Of a stretch of 64,000 nt of DNA, positions 1 to 9,399 are shown one piece after another. Both the position numbers and the translations under genes were made by a program. The DNA is from Fibrisoma montanum (GTDB taxonomy: Bacteria; Bacteroidota; Bacteroidia; Cytophagales; Spirosomataceae). The notes beneath the pieces are model-generated. The model did no database searches, was not told the DNA's origin, and saw nothing but the letters and a program-made list of their open reading frames with translations. Where the stretch lies: positions 124,001 through 188,000 of the forward strand of contig NZ_QXED01000008.1 of the NCBI RefSeq assembly GCF_003583365.1. The letters run 5' to 3'. Numbering within the stretch: position 1 is the first letter of the stretch; each line of letters starts with the position of its first letter.

Positions 1-1087
1 GAGGTACGGCAATTCCCCGGCCATTTGGCTGTAGTAGCTCCGGAAAAGCCGTCTGGTAACGTGCCGCCCCGTACGGAACGGTCGCATCGACCAGTGGGTG
101 CGGAATTGTACCGGCTGGAAAGTCCGGATCGATGATTTTCGAGTACCGATCGAAGCCCAGAGCCGCATTGACCCGATCTACTTCGGCGGGAAAGACCGTT
201 CCCCAGTTGCCGATAAAGCCCCCGTTGTAGGTCTGGTTAGACCCTTGTGTATACGTATTCTGATAGTCAGGAATCGATGATACGTTTTCAACCGAATACG
301 ATGAATTGAAATTAACCTCCAGTCCTTTACGGGCCGACTTGCTGCCCGATTTGGTCGTAATGACAATTACGCCATTGGCAGCGCGTGACCCGTAGAGCGC
401 CGAAGCAGCCGCGCCCTTCAGCACGGTCATATTTTCGATGTTGTTAGGGTCGATATCGTAGGCCCGGTTTGTCGTTACGGTGTTCTGGTTGTATCCCTGC
501 GTAGAGTTCACCGAGTTGTCGAACGGAATGCCATCAACAACGAACAGGGGCTGGTTGTTGCCCGTAAACGAGTTGTTGCCCCGGATGGTAATCCGCGTAC
601 CGGCGCCCGGCGCTCCGTTTCCGGCCGTGATGTTTACCCCGGGCACCTTCCCGGCCAGCGCCCGCAGTGGATCCGGCTCTGAGCGCTGCTGCAGGAGGTC
701 GCCTTTGACGTTCGATACGGCATAGGCAAGGGCTTTTTTATCCCGCTGAATACCAACAGCCGTCACAACCACCTCCGTTAATTGCTTGGAATCATTTTCG
801 AGACGAACGTCGATGGAGGAGCGGTTGCCGACCTCGACTTCCTGCGTAGCAGACCCCACGAAGCTAAACACCAGCTTACCGCCTTTATCAGGCACGACGA
901 TGGAATACATTCCTTCAGCGTCGCTGTTTGTCCCCTTCGTTGTTCCTTTCAGAACGACCGATACGCCCGGTATCGGTGCACCATCATCAGCGGACACGAT
1001 TTTGCCCGTGATCTTCCGTTCCTGAGCCCATGCCGTGGCCCAGGATGAGCATACAAACAGTAAGCTCATCAGTAGAAATCTACTCAT
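1..1087 (-). CDS. SusC/RagA-family TonB-linked outer membrane receptor, 5' part (runs off the left edge)
   Basis: The gene starts at the ATG at 1087 and stays open to the first base of the window, so only about 362 N-terminal residues are present. Visible parts are a signal peptide ending near ATAWAQ (about residues 1-22), a carboxypeptidase-regulatory-like domain (about 24-105; GVSVVLKGTTKG), and the start of a TonB plug domain (NGVIVITTKSG near residue 240). Proteins of this family import oligosaccharides or peptides across the outer membrane with a SusD lipoprotein partner, using TonB energy. The first 110 residues are very similar to those of the SusC protein encoded at 3140-6436, so the two are paralogues. 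It has its own promoter (1128-1157) and lies behind the terminator of the SusC-SusD operon, so it is probably transcribed separately. The substrate is unknown. Confidence 0.93.
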   Translation of the reverse strand, partial: MSRFLLMSLLFVCSSWATAWAQERKITGKIVSADDGAPIPGVSVVLKGTTKGTNSDAEGMYSIVVPDKGGKLVFSFVGSATQEVEVGNRSSIDVRLENDSKQLTEVVVTAVGIQRDKKALAYAVSNVKGDLLQQRSEPDPLRALAGKVPGVNITAGNGAPGAGTRITIRGNNSFTGNNQPLFVVDGIPFDNSVNSTQGYNQNTVTTNRAYDIDPNNIENMTVLKGAAASALYGSRAANGVIVITTKSGSKSARKGLEVNFNSSYSVENVSSIPDYQNTYTQGSNQTYNGGFIGNWGTVFPAEVDRVNAALGFDRYSKIIDPDFPAGTIPHPLVDATVPYGAARYQTAFPELLQPNGRGIAVP

Positions 1088-1127
1088 GTACGATTTTAGT
1101 TAGGTCAAGAAAAACGCGTTACTATTA

Positions 1128-1157
1128 CAAATCTAATAATCGAATTATACAATACAA
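1128..1157 (-). promoter_or_regulatory. Bacteroidota-type promoter of the left SusC gene
   Basis: Read on the minus strand there is TTG, exactly 19 bases, then TAGATTTG, matching the Bacteroidota consensus TTG-N19-TAnnTTTG. The -7 box is at 1128-1135 and the -33 TTG at 1155-1157, about 40 bases before the start codon at 1087. The -33 region shares ATTTGTATTGT with the promoter at 6475-6504. Confidence 0.8.
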
Positions 1158-1382
1158 ATAATTTGCAGATACGTCATTTTTCAGCATATAATTTTACTTC
1201 AGTATTACTATACAAAATATTATTAAATAATGACTTCAAACAGTTTTTAGTTGTAATTACTTATATAAAATCTATATAAATTGAAAATAATTGAAGAATT
1301 TATTATATCAGCTTTGATAAGAATTGATGTCATGCACACCCTTATTGATTAAGTGAGGGAAGGCCTGACGCAGGGATCAAAC
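1158..1382. other. AT-rich non-coding stretch between SusD terminator and SusC promoter
   Basis: This part of the 349-base gap between 1087 and 1437 is strongly AT-rich with many TATA/AATA runs. I see no credible open frame in it. It likely holds upstream promoter sequence and binding sites for a regulator of the left SusC gene, but no clear operator stands out. Confidence 0.5.
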
Positions 1383-1415
1383 AAAAAGGTCAGCTAACGA
1401 CAAGCTGACCTTTTT
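1383..1415 (-). terminator. Rho-independent terminator after the SusC-SusD operon
   Basis: A perfect 13-base-pair stem (AAAAAGGTCAGCT at 1383-1395 with its complement at 1403-1415) encloses a 7-base loop. In the minus direction the stem ends in a run of T. It lies 22 bases past the SusD stop codon and separates this operon from the next SusC gene. Confidence 0.9.
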
Positions 1416-1436
1416 GACCATTACTAAACCTCCACC

Positions 1437-3083
1437 CTATTTGGGGTTCTTCACCGGCGCACTATTGGCCGCAGGCGGGTTGTATTTTAATTCGTTATCG
1501 GGCACATCCCAGTAATCAAGGAAGTTGTAATTAACGGTTGCTTTCGTGCTGACCTTACCGGATTTGTCGATAACAACTGCATTTGTACGACCTCCCCCCT
1601 TTGATACATCCTCAATCACGCCCCACCGGCGAGCATCGTAGAACGAAAGGCCACGGAAAGCCATCGCCACCCGGCGCTCACGACGTAACTCCTCCTTAGC
1701 CTGATCGAGCGTCAGGTTAGTCCCGGCTACCGCTGCCAATCCGGCACCCTGAAACTTCCGGACATCATCGACGACTTTTACCCCGTCCTCAATCTTACCG
1801 GTATTGATCAGGGCTTCGGCTTTCATCAGTTCATTTTCTTCGTAACTGCCGGCCAGATACAGCTCCGTAGCACCTGGTGTACGATCACTCAACGTGATCA
1901 CGCCGGGAAGTTTTTTGCCGCCATCCAGCAACTGCCAGCGCGTATTGAAGGCGTTTCCACGGCTGCTCTCACCAATCCACGGAGTGGCTTTCTGCGAGAA
2001 GTTGTTTTCCAGCCGCTTGTCGCCTGCTTTATAATCCTGAATCAGTCGCTCACTCACCTTATACGTAGCCCCACCCGACGGGTCGCCGGTCGCTTTGGCC
2101 GCCACGGTACCCGTTGTTGGTGCCAGGAAATCCCCGTTCTGGTTTGAACGCCCCGTAAAGACATTGTCCGTGGATTTTATACCATCGTTGACCAGTGTCA
2201 GAACCTGATTCCACTGGGCAGCGGTCATGGCCTTGACAGTGGTGTTTACCAGCAGATTACGGGCTTTCAACGTATTGATGTTCCGCTTCCACATATCGGT
2301 GGTCGGTACTAAGCCTTTACCCACCTGATTAAAGCTTGGAATCAACTGAGTCATCAGCGTCGTGTAATCGGCCGAAGTGCCGATGCTGGTCAGCAGTGCG
2401 GCTGCCTTGTCCAGGTTAGCGTTTGCTTCTTCGATCAGCTTCTCCTTCGATACGTAGTTAGCATTGGTCCCATTGGCCGTACTATTAATGATTCCGGCGT
2501 AATACAACGACCCCAACCGTGAATAAGCGAATCCTTTCCACCAGTACGCCCACGCCTGAATGGTCGATTTCTTCGCTTTGGCATCGCCCGTAAACGCGAC
2601 CTGCTCCGACAGATCAAGTACCTTGTTCATCTGGCTGTTCAGGGAATACATGTACCACCACTCGTGGAACAGCGGATTAGCGCCCTGGTTAGCGTTCACG
2701 TTTACCTGACGGATCAACGCAATCTGCGTATTAGGCGCGTTCGGATTGAGAACCTTCGAGCCGTCGTCCAGTATGATGTAGTCGGGGCAACCGATCTGAT
2801 TGCCAAACTGGTTGGCGGCTTCCTCACCGATAATGTCGCCCATCAGTTCATGCACCCCAACGGCCCCCGACCAAAAATACCCGGGAACACCGTCGTACAG
2901 ATCGGTCTTGATCTCGCGGGAGCCATTGATATACGCCCCTCCCTGGGCCAGGTTCACAATGCCCGACTCCGTGTTTGCACTTTCAACAACGGGTTGGTTG
3001 GGGTTTTTGACGTCCAGTTGCTCTTTGCAGGAGGTTGCAAAGCCAAGCAGCAGAACGGCTACTGCAATCTGTATCGTTTTCAT
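1437..3083 (-). CDS. SusD/RagB-family nutrient-binding outer membrane lipoprotein
   Basis: This 548-residue protein starts at the ATG at 3083. It begins with a lipoprotein signal peptide with lipobox ATSC (lipidated Cys19), so it should be anchored in the outer membrane facing outward. The length and the helical repeat character (for example AYWWKGFAYSRLG near residue 170 and ELRRERRVAMAFRGLSFYDARRWG near the C-terminus, here cited as a region) fit the SusD/RagB family, which forms the lid on a SusC channel and binds the nutrient. The C-terminal RRERR..AF.G...D.RRW pattern is typical of the family. It follows the SusC gene by 56 bases and is surely cotranscribed with it. The ligand cannot be predicted: no glycosidase or peptidase is encoded right beside the pair. 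Confidence 0.93.
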   Translation of the reverse strand: MKTIQIAVAVLLLGFATSCKEQLDVKNPNQPVVESANTESGIVNLAQGGAYINGSREIKTDLYDGVPGYFWSGAVGVHELMGDIIGEEAANQFGNQIGCPDYIILDDGSKVLNPNAPNTQIALIRQVNVNANQGANPLFHEWWYMYSLNSQMNKVLDLSEQVAFTGDAKAKKSTIQAWAYWWKGFAYSRLGSLYYAGIINSTANGTNANYVSKEKLIEEANANLDKAAALLTSIGTSADYTTLMTQLIPSFNQVGKGLVPTTDMWKRNINTLKARNLLVNTTVKAMTAAQWNQVLTLVNDGIKSTDNVFTGRSNQNGDFLAPTTGTVAAKATGDPSGGATYKVSERLIQDYKAGDKRLENNFSQKATPWIGESSRGNAFNTRWQLLDGGKKLPGVITLSDRTPGATELYLAGSYEENELMKAEALINTGKIEDGVKVVDDVRKFQGAGLAAVAGTNLTLDQAKEELRRERRVAMAFRGLSFYDARRWGVIEDVSKGGGRTNAVVIDKSGKVSTKATVNYNFLDYWDVPDNELKYNPPAANSAPVKNPK

Positions 3084-3139
3084 TGGTAAGATCTTGGTTT
3101 AACGGCCGGCGACGCGCACTCCGAAACCGGCCATGATGA

Positions 3140-6100
3140 TTATAAGCCGATGTTCAGCGTTGCCTGATACGAACGTAGGTTTGGCATGGTGTTGTGGTCA
3201 GTGCCACGATCCCAGGCAGAGCTTCCCGTACCCGAGCTAACCTCAGGATCAAAGCCCGTGTACTTCGTAAACGTCAGCAGGTTACGACCCGACAGGACCA
3301 ACTGAGCCCGACGCAGAACGGGCAGGTTCACGAGCTTACTGAAATCTACCCCTATCGCTACGTTCCGCAGCCGCACAAACGAGGCATCTTCGTAGAAGTA
3401 GTTCTTGGTGCCATTAGCCGCGCGTTGTGCATACACACCCCGGTAGAACGCCGTCCAGGCGCCCGTCTGGCCTTCAATCGTCAGCGGGATGCTGTAGTCG
3501 GCATGGATTCCGTCCCGGTACATCCATTCCTTCGTCTGGTTGTAGATGTGGCTGCGATACACCCAGTCGAACTGGAAGCCGAACGTCAGGAAGTTTTTGA
3601 AGGTGAAGTCGTTGATAAACGACATGTTGAACTTCGGGTTCGGATCACCAAAGCTGTATTTGTCTGCCGAGAAGAACGGCTGCTTCGTCGCTTTGTTCAC
3701 AACCCAGCCGTTGCTGGCTACCGTGTAGTTCGCCTGTTGGTCGGCGGGAATGTAGAAATTGCCGTTGGGATCTTTGGCGTCGACCTGGTGGATAGCGACG
3801 TGGCCGTACAACTGCCCGATCTTTTCGCCTGCTTTCAGTACGTAGTTTGAGCTACCTGCGCTCGACAGCACCACCACTTCCTGATTACCCTTCACGGCCG
3901 TGATCTTGGACGTCTGGTTTCCGAAGTTGGTGGTCAGATTCCACGATAGCGTACTGGTACGTAATACCGTAGCGTTTAACGAAAACTGCAGGCCGTTTGA
4001 ACTCAGCGAGAAAGCGTTATCCTTGATCGAGTTGATCCCCGACGATGGAGCCGCGCTTACGTCGAAAATAGCGTTGTCGGTCGAACGCTTCCAGTACGTA
4101 CCCGACAGGCGAACGCTGCTCAGCCAGATTGAATTCTTGAACGGCGTCAGGGCCAGGTCGGTCCCAACTTCAAGCTCCGACGACACCTCTACGCTCAGGT
4201 CAGGGTTCGGCTGGCTGGCCGGGATGTAGAACGAGTTTGACGTACCGAGTGTGCGCGTGTTCAGCACCTGATAGCGGTCGAAAGGCCGCGGCTGAATACC
4301 GGCCTGCCCATAAGCCGCCCGCAGCTTAAACTCGGGGAAGAACGTACCGATGGTGCTGTTTTCCCAGAACTTCAGGGCCGACACCCGGAAGTACGCATCT
4401 CCGCGCGGGAACGTGAAGGGTTTGGAAGCCCGGCCGAAAGCCGATGAGTAATCGGTACGGAAACCACCCGAAACGCCGGCCAGATCGCCGTAGTCGATTC
4501 GCTGGTTCACCACGTACCCATACGTAATGAACGGCTCGGTGTAATCACCGCCCCCCGGCAGGCCCGGTCGTCCCGTCGATGGAGCCACTACGCCCGGCAC
4601 CCGGAACGTCGACGACTGCGCGGCTGTGAACGGCTCATACGTCGGCAGCCCCAGGGTGTAGGTATAAAATTGCCGGAAGTTCCGGTTACGGTAGTCGAAT
4701 GCAAGCTGGGTCGTCGTACGGATCGGTATGTTCAGCTTGAAATCTTCCTGGAAATCAGTATTGATGAACGCACTGGCCAAAAAGTTCTGGTACGTCGTGG
4801 TCATGCTGTTGTTATCAATCTCGCCCGTAGGATCCGTACCAAAATAGCTACGGTACTGGTTGTTGTTGTTGGCAATGACGTTGCGGTTTCTCGACTGATT
4901 CCCGTAGGTCGTTACAATCTCCTGCTTCGAGTAGTTAATGCCGTACTTCGCGTCCAGATCAAGGAATTTGTTGATTTTGTAATTCAGGTTGAAGCTCTGA
5001 ATGACGTCAACTTTATTGTCTTTGTTATTGGTGTAGCGTTGCCAGAAGCTCGGATTTCCGTGGTTTACGCCGACGGCATCCCCGTAGTATACGCCTGGGT
5101 TTCCATCCGGATCCAGTGCCGAGAAATCGGCGAATGGACGGGCGTTGTTAATGGCGTACAGAATGAGCCGGTCGTTCGTTTTGATCGTGCTTTTCGTGTA
5201 TACGAGCTGGGTCGTGGTCCGGAACGTCAGCCCTTTCGCCAGTTGAATCCCGATATTGGACGTCAGGTTGCTGCGCTGGTAAGCGCCGTTGTTGATGACG
5301 TTACTCTCCTGCTGGTTGTTCGACGCCGATAGCGCGAAGTCGACTTTGTCGCTCCCGCCTGTTAGTGCAATGCTGTTATTGTACGTGTTTGACGGGCGGA
5401 AAAAGAACGCGTAGTGATCGTAATACTTGAGGTTGGCGGTGTATGGTTTATCCGCTTTGTTATTTACATCGAGCGGGTTATACAACACGTTGCCGTTGTA
5501 CGTCAGCGTATTTGGATTGAACTGAAGGGGCGCATACACCGGATTATTGTTAGCATCCCGCCCCGACTGATACACAACGTTATTTTGCGCATCGGTCTGA
5601 AATCCATTGAACTGGGATTTTGACACCCCGCCAACGTTCAGGTATTCGTTCCGGGTGATGCTCGACGAAAAGTCGATGTTCAGTTTACCCGACTTCCCTT
5701 TCTTCGTAAAGACCTGAATAACCCCATTGGCGCCCTGGGCACCATACAGCGTAGCGGCCGCAGCCCCCTGTACCACCTCGACCCGCTCAATCGTGTTGGG
5801 ATCAATGGAACTCAGCAAGCTGGTTGGGTTATTATTCAGGTTCCCGTTTGAATCGTAGTTGGTTGCGTCGACCTGCACACCATCGATGAGCAGGATCGGG
5901 GCCGTGCCGCGGTTGATCGTATTAATACCGCGCAAAACGATATTGACGGGTGCCCCGGGGGTGCCGTTCCCACTGGAAATCTGCGCGCCGGCAATTTTAC
6001 CCACCAGCGCCTGATCGATGGAGGCCGATGGTGTTTGTGGTAGATTCTTGGCGGATACGGATTCGACGGCAATACCGAGTTTTCGTTTATCAGTCGCGAC

Positions 6101-6436
6101 CCCAACCCCGGTTACGACAATCTCGTTCAGCTGACGTGTGTCGGTAGCAAGTTTTATGTCAATTACCGACTGATTACCGATTTCGACTTCCTGCGTTGTG
6201 GTACCTACGAAACTGACCACCAGCTTTCCGCCCTGTTCCGGCACAGCAATGGAGTAGCTGCCATCCGCATCCGTGTTTGCGCCCTTTGTCGTTCCTTTTA
6301 AAACGACCGATACGCCGGGCATTGGTTTTCCATCATCGGCGGATGTGACCTTGCCCGACACCTTACGCTCCTGAGCCCAGGCAGTGGCCCAGAGTGAGCA
6401 TACCAACAGTAAGCTCACCAGTAAAATTTTCCTCAT
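3140..6436 (-). CDS. SusC/RagA-family TonB-linked outer membrane receptor
   Basis: Complete 1098-residue protein starting at ATG 6436. Order of parts: signal peptide (1-21, ending ATAWAQ), carboxypeptidase-regulatory-like domain (about 24-110), TonB-dependent receptor plug (about 120-240, with GANGVIQVFTKKG near its end), then a long beta-barrel ending in an aromatic-rich strand (LRSYQATLNIGL). This is the usual build and length for a SusC import channel. It should form a complex with the SusD lipoprotein encoded directly downstream, driven by TonB-ExbBD. A strong Bacteroidota promoter lies 39 bases upstream. No anti-sigma/ECF sigma pair or hybrid sensor is adjacent, so the regulator is unknown. 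Confidence 0.95.
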   Translation of the reverse strand: MRKILLVSLLLVCSLWATAWAQERKVSGKVTSADDGKPMPGVSVVLKGTTKGANTDADGSYSIAVPEQGGKLVVSFVGTTTQEVEIGNQSVIDIKLATDTRQLNEIVVTGVGVATDKRKLGIAVESVSAKNLPQTPSASIDQALVGKIAGAQISSGNGTPGAPVNIVLRGINTINRGTAPILLIDGVQVDATNYDSNGNLNNNPTSLLSSIDPNTIERVEVVQGAAAATLYGAQGANGVIQVFTKKGKSGKLNIDFSSSITRNEYLNVGGVSKSQFNGFQTDAQNNVVYQSGRDANNNPVYAPLQFNPNTLTYNGNVLYNPLDVNNKADKPYTANLKYYDHYAFFFRPSNTYNNSIALTGGSDKVDFALSASNNQQESNVINNGAYQRSNLTSNIGIQLAKGLTFRTTTQLVYTKSTIKTNDRLILYAINNARPFADFSALDPDGNPGVYYGDAVGVNHGNPSFWQRYTNNKDNKVDVIQSFNLNYKINKFLDLDAKYGINYSKQEIVTTYGNQSRNRNVIANNNNQYRSYFGTDPTGEIDNNSMTTTYQNFLASAFINTDFQEDFKLNIPIRTTTQLAFDYRNRNFRQFYTYTLGLPTYEPFTAAQSSTFRVPGVVAPSTGRPGLPGGGDYTEPFITYGYVVNQRIDYGDLAGVSGGFRTDYSSAFGRASKPFTFPRGDAYFRVSALKFWENSTIGTFFPEFKLRAAYGQAGIQPRPFDRYQVLNTRTLGTSNSFYIPASQPNPDLSVEVSSELEVGTDLALTPFKNSIWLSSVRLSGTYWKRSTDNAIFDVSAAPSSGINSIKDNAFSLSSNGLQFSLNATVLRTSTLSWNLTTNFGNQTSKITAVKGNQEVVVLSSAGSSNYVLKAGEKIGQLYGHVAIHQVDAKDPNGNFYIPADQQANYTVASNGWVVNKATKQPFFSADKYSFGDPNPKFNMSFINDFTFKNFLTFGFQFDWVYRSHIYNQTKEWMYRDGIHADYSIPLTIEGQTGAWTAFYRGVYAQRAANGTKNYFYEDASFVRLRNVAIGVDFSKLVNLPVLRRAQLVLSGRNLLTFTKYTGFDPEVSSGTGSSAWDRGTDHNTMPNLRSYQATLNIGL

Positions 6437-6474
6437 AGAAAGTGAATTTTAAGTTGTATAGAGTGGTACTATCA

Positions 6475-6504
6475 CAAATGTAACAGTGACATAAAACAAT
6501 ACAA
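6475..6504 (-). promoter_or_regulatory. Bacteroidota-type promoter of the SusC-SusD operon
   Basis: On the minus strand TTG (6502-6504), exactly 19 bases, then TACATTTG (6475-6482), a full match to TTG-N19-TAnnTTTG. It lies about 40 bases before the SusC start at 6436. Spacing, distance to the start codon and an 11-base block at the -33 region are shared with the promoter at 1128-1157. Confidence 0.85.
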
Positions 6505-6742
6505 ATTTCTGTTCAATAATTTTTAGGCAAAATATTGTCTTACAAACGACTCAATAATTAGAATTAAATTCGGATTAATAAAAATAGCTTACTTAGTCAT
6601 AAATACCGAATAGCTTATATCGCTATTCCACCAGAATAATCTTTTGTCTTTTCGTTTAGTAGACTGATCTATCATCATCTGGGATAAGTCAACTTTGCGG
6701 AAGATGAAGCAAGTGGCCTTACCCTGCGATTCCGGATAACGC
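6505..6742. other. Non-coding region upstream of the SusC promoter
   Basis: AT-rich sequence between the promoter of the SusC-SusD operon and the terminator of the patatin-like gene. No credible gene, RNA or clear operator is visible here. Confidence 0.5.
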
Positions 6743-6774
6743 AAAAAGGCCAGGCTAACACACCTGGCCTTTTT
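6743..6774 (-). terminator. Rho-independent terminator of the patatin-like gene
   Basis: A perfect 12-base-pair stem (AAAAAGGCCAGG at 6743-6754 with CCTGGCCTTTTT at 6763-6774) and an 8-base loop lie 19 bases after the stop codon at 6794. The flanking A and T runs would let it work in both directions. Confidence 0.88.
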
Positions 6775-6793
6775 ATATACGTCTGTGTATGGA

Positions 6794-7573
6794 TTACGTG
6801 GTCGGTACCGAAGGATTCTCCAGCGCTTTCTCCAGTTCCCTGGTCATTGAACGCGTGTGCTGATAACCGAGCCGGAACATATCCCGGGCTTTTTTAACGT
6901 CGGTTACGCTGTACTGGGACATTTCGGCGGGTTCGATCAACACATTGCATTTCGAAAAACGCTCTTTTGTTTTGTTCTGCACAGCCAGCACCAGGCTTCG
7001 CTCGATAACCCCACGCATGGACGTCAGGGGTTTTCGCGGCCCCAGCACGTTGCAATGCGAACCAATCACAAAATCAACCTTATGCTGTATAATCTCGACG
7101 GGTAGGTTATTCAGCACCCCGCCATCGACGTACTGATGCTTGTTGATGTAAAGCGGCTCAAATATGCCCGGCAGGCAGCACGAAGCCAGCACCGGCCGAA
7201 TCAGCTCGCCCTGTTCAAACACCACGGCTTCGCCATCGTTGATATCGACGGCCAGCACATGCAGCGGAATACTCAACCCCTCAAACGAATCGTGGGGAAT
7301 GTATTTTCGGTATAACTCGGCTACGCCGTCGATGCGCAGTAGTCCCATCCGGCTCCAGGCCGGCCGAAGATGCTTCATAAACGACGACGATTCGATTAAT
7401 TTCAGGGCTTCGTCGGGGGTATATCCCTGAGCAATCAGCGCACCGGTAATGGCACCGGCGCTGGTTCCCGCAATCCGGTCGAAGGTGATGCCCATTTCCA
7501 GCAGCGCCTTCATGACGCCGAGGTGTGCAAATCCCCGCGCTCCGCCCCCGGATAAAACCAAACCTATTTTCAT
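6794..7573 (-). CDS. Patatin-like phospholipase (RssA-type esterase)
   Basis: A 259-residue protein that is essentially one patatin domain. It has the glycine-rich oxyanion loop GGGARG (residues 9-14), the nucleophile elbow GTSAG (36-40, Ser38) and the second catalytic residue in DGG (Asp150), so the Ser-Asp dyad is intact. Enzymes of this kind hydrolyse acyl esters of phospholipids or other lipids. There is no signal peptide or membrane segment, so it is probably cytoplasmic or peripheral. It has its own terminator (6743-6774), and the MBL-fold gene upstream on the same strand ends 111 bases before it, so a joint transcript is possible. The natural substrate is unknown. Confidence 0.9.
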   Translation of the reverse strand: MKIGLVLSGGGARGFAHLGVMKALLEMGITFDRIAGTSAGAITGALIAQGYTPDEALKLIESSSFMKHLRPAWSRMGLLRIDGVAELYRKYIPHDSFEGLSIPLHVLAVDINDGEAVVFEQGELIRPVLASCCLPGIFEPLYINKHQYVDGGVLNNLPVEIIQHKVDFVIGSHCNVLGPRKPLTSMRGVIERSLVLAVQNKTKERFSKCNVLIEPAEMSQYSVTDVKKARDMFRLGYQHTRSMTRELEKALENPSVPTT

Positions 7574-7684
7574 GACAAGTCAAGTACGTGTTCGTATACG
7601 AAGTTTAACAGGCTGACCATACGTAACATGGCCAGGTATGTGCTCATCACTACAACGCTGACGGGCAGGGTTCAGTTTGGGAAC

Positions 7685-8536
7685 TTACAGAAAGTCGACC
7701 AGTCGGCCCTTTTCCCGGATGCGAACGCCCTTATCAGTATGCTCGACCGTAGCCGCTTCTATTACCGGATCATGTTCGAACACCAGAATCCAGTCCTCAT
7801 CGGCCGCGCGTTTCAGCAACTGCGCTTTTTCGTCCATGGTCAGCAGCGGTCGAACATCGTAACTCATGACGTAAGGCAGCGGTACATGTGCCGACGACGG
7901 GATCAGATCAGCGACGTAGGCTACGAGACGCCCCTTCACGTGGATGATCGGGAGGGTCATTTTTTCGGTGTGCCCATCGACGTACACCAGCGCCACCTTG
8001 TCGTAGGGGAACGGCTGTTGATTCAAAAACTGCAGCTGGCCGCTTTCCTGCAACGGCTTTATGTTCTCTGACAAAAAAGACGCCTTTTCGCGCGGATTTG
8101 GCTGCGTAGCCCAGTTCCAGTGCGCCGAATGAGTCCAGTACGTAGCGTTTGGGAAGACGGGCACCAGCCGGTCGCCGACGCGCTTAACAGCCCCTCCCAC
8201 GTGATCAAAGTGCAGATGGGTTAGTAATACGTCGGTTACGTCGGTTTCGGCATAGCCGGCGGCCTGAATAGACCCCAACAGAGAGTGCGAACGGTCGGGG
8301 GCGTAATGTCCAAAAAATTTGGCATCCTGCTTATCCCCGATTCCGGTATCGACCACCAGCAAGCGTCGGTTGGCGGTGCTGTTGTCGGGCTCGTAAAGCA
8401 GACACCGCATGGCCCAGGTGCAGCGGTTCTGCTCATCGGCCGAATTCAGTTTGCTCCAGAGGGGTTTGGGCACGACGCCGAACATAGCGCCCCCGTCGAG
8501 TTTGAACAGGCCTGTATCGAGAGTTTGAAAGTGCAT
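7685..8536 (-). CDS. MBL-fold metallo-hydrolase (lactonase-like)
   Basis: A 283-residue protein with the metallo-beta-lactamase metal motif HLHFDH (His107, His109, Asp111, His112) followed by GG, and later histidines and an aspartate (for example YVADL.. near 190) able to complete a two-metal site. Size and layout resemble N-acyl homoserine lactonase-like members of the fold, but the fold covers many hydrolases, so the substrate is not known. It lacks a signal peptide. The ATG at 8536 gives the expected N-terminus. It lies between the patatin-like gene and the thioredoxin gene, all on the minus strand, but the terminator at 8663-8686 separates it from the latter. Confidence 0.88.
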   Translation of the reverse strand: MHFQTLDTGLFKLDGGAMFGVVPKPLWSKLNSADEQNRCTWAMRCLLYEPDNSTANRRLLVVDTGIGDKQDAKFFGHYAPDRSHSLLGSIQAAGYAETDVTDVLLTHLHFDHVGGAVKRVGDRLVPVFPNATYWTHSAHWNWATQPNPREKASFLSENIKPLQESGQLQFLNQQPFPYDKVALVYVDGHTEKMTLPIIHVKGRLVAYVADLIPSSAHVPLPYVMSYDVRPLLTMDEKAQLLKRAADEDWILVFEHDPVIEAATVEHTDKGVRIREKGRLVDFL

Positions 8537-8656
8537 ACGGATGGTTTTTCGGCAAATTACGTCTTTAGCCGTAAACCACAGTCAGCCGGTGCCGATCAGT
8601 CGCTTATTCGCCGACCGCTTTTTCTACTTTGCCGAAAAAAGCCTGCTGACTGATAC

Positions 8657-8686
8657 AAAAAAGCCCCGGCTCAATTGAGCCGGGGC
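8657..8686 (-). terminator. Rho-independent terminator of the thioredoxin gene
   Basis: A 24-base perfect palindrome (8663-8686; GCCCCGGC arm, TCAATTGA centre) is followed in the minus direction by six T (8657-8662). It starts about 25 bases past the stop codon at 8712. Confidence 0.9.
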
Positions 8687-8711
8687 CTGATTAGAATCTA
8701 TACGGGGTTGA

Positions 8712-9155
8712 TCAGATGGATGTTTTCACACTTTTTCCGATGGAAAGCAGATTCTCCGGTGACTGATAACCAATAACTTTCTTGAGTACGCGTCCGTTAC
8801 CGTCGATGAACAGCAGGGTAGGATACGCTTCCAGCGGGTACACCTGCGACAGCGCCGGGCCCTCGCCTTTTTCCATGTCCATCTTTACGTTGATGAACTT
8901 ACCATTGAAATAATCGCCTACGTCCTTCTGAGTAAATACCTTTTTCTGCAACAGTTTGCAGGGACCGCACCAGCTGGCGTATGCATCCAGGAAGATAACC
9001 TTCTTCTCGGCTTTGGCACGCTTAAGTACTTCCTTCCACGATGCTTCCGTAAACTGAATACCGGGTTCGCTGCTATTGGGCTTTTTATCATCACCAGCCA
9101 CTGCCGCACCCAGCGTTACGGTCAGCACCATCAGTATCCCAAACACTTTTTTCAT
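8712..9155 (-). CDS. Secreted thioredoxin-family protein
   Basis: A 147-residue protein from the ATG at 9155 (a TTG two codons earlier is a poorer start). It has a signal peptide (residues 1-20, ending GAAVA) and a thioredoxin fold with the active site WCGPC (Cys63, Cys66) in the context DAYASWCGPCK. This points to a periplasmic disulfide reductase or isomerase-like role, for example protein folding or cytochrome maturation. The cis-proline region (AYPTLLFID) is present. It is monocistronic, ending in a strong terminator. Its redox partner is not encoded nearby. Confidence 0.9.
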   Translation of the reverse strand: MKKVFGILMVLTVTLGAAVAGDDKKPNSSEPGIQFTEASWKEVLKRAKAEKKVIFLDAYASWCGPCKLLQKKVFTQKDVGDYFNGKFINVKMDMEKGEGPALSQVYPLEAYPTLLFIDGNGRVLKKVIGYQSPENLLSIGKSVKTSI

Positions 9156-9399
9156 ACGCAACTAATTAGTTTCGTTTCCTATAACGCAAGGCCGGGTCGC
9201 TTTCGTTTCCTGCCTGCGTTGTTGTGCACCAAATTACAGTACAAGATTGATAATCCCAAACCCAGCCGACCCGCCCCACACCGCACAGTGCCTCCAATCC
9301 ACGAAGGGCGCTGGCCGGGTTTGTTAGCGTTTAAACGCCGGTTGGTGTGCCTATGTTGTCAATCTTTCCGAACTTTGCGCACATTTACTATTGAACCGT

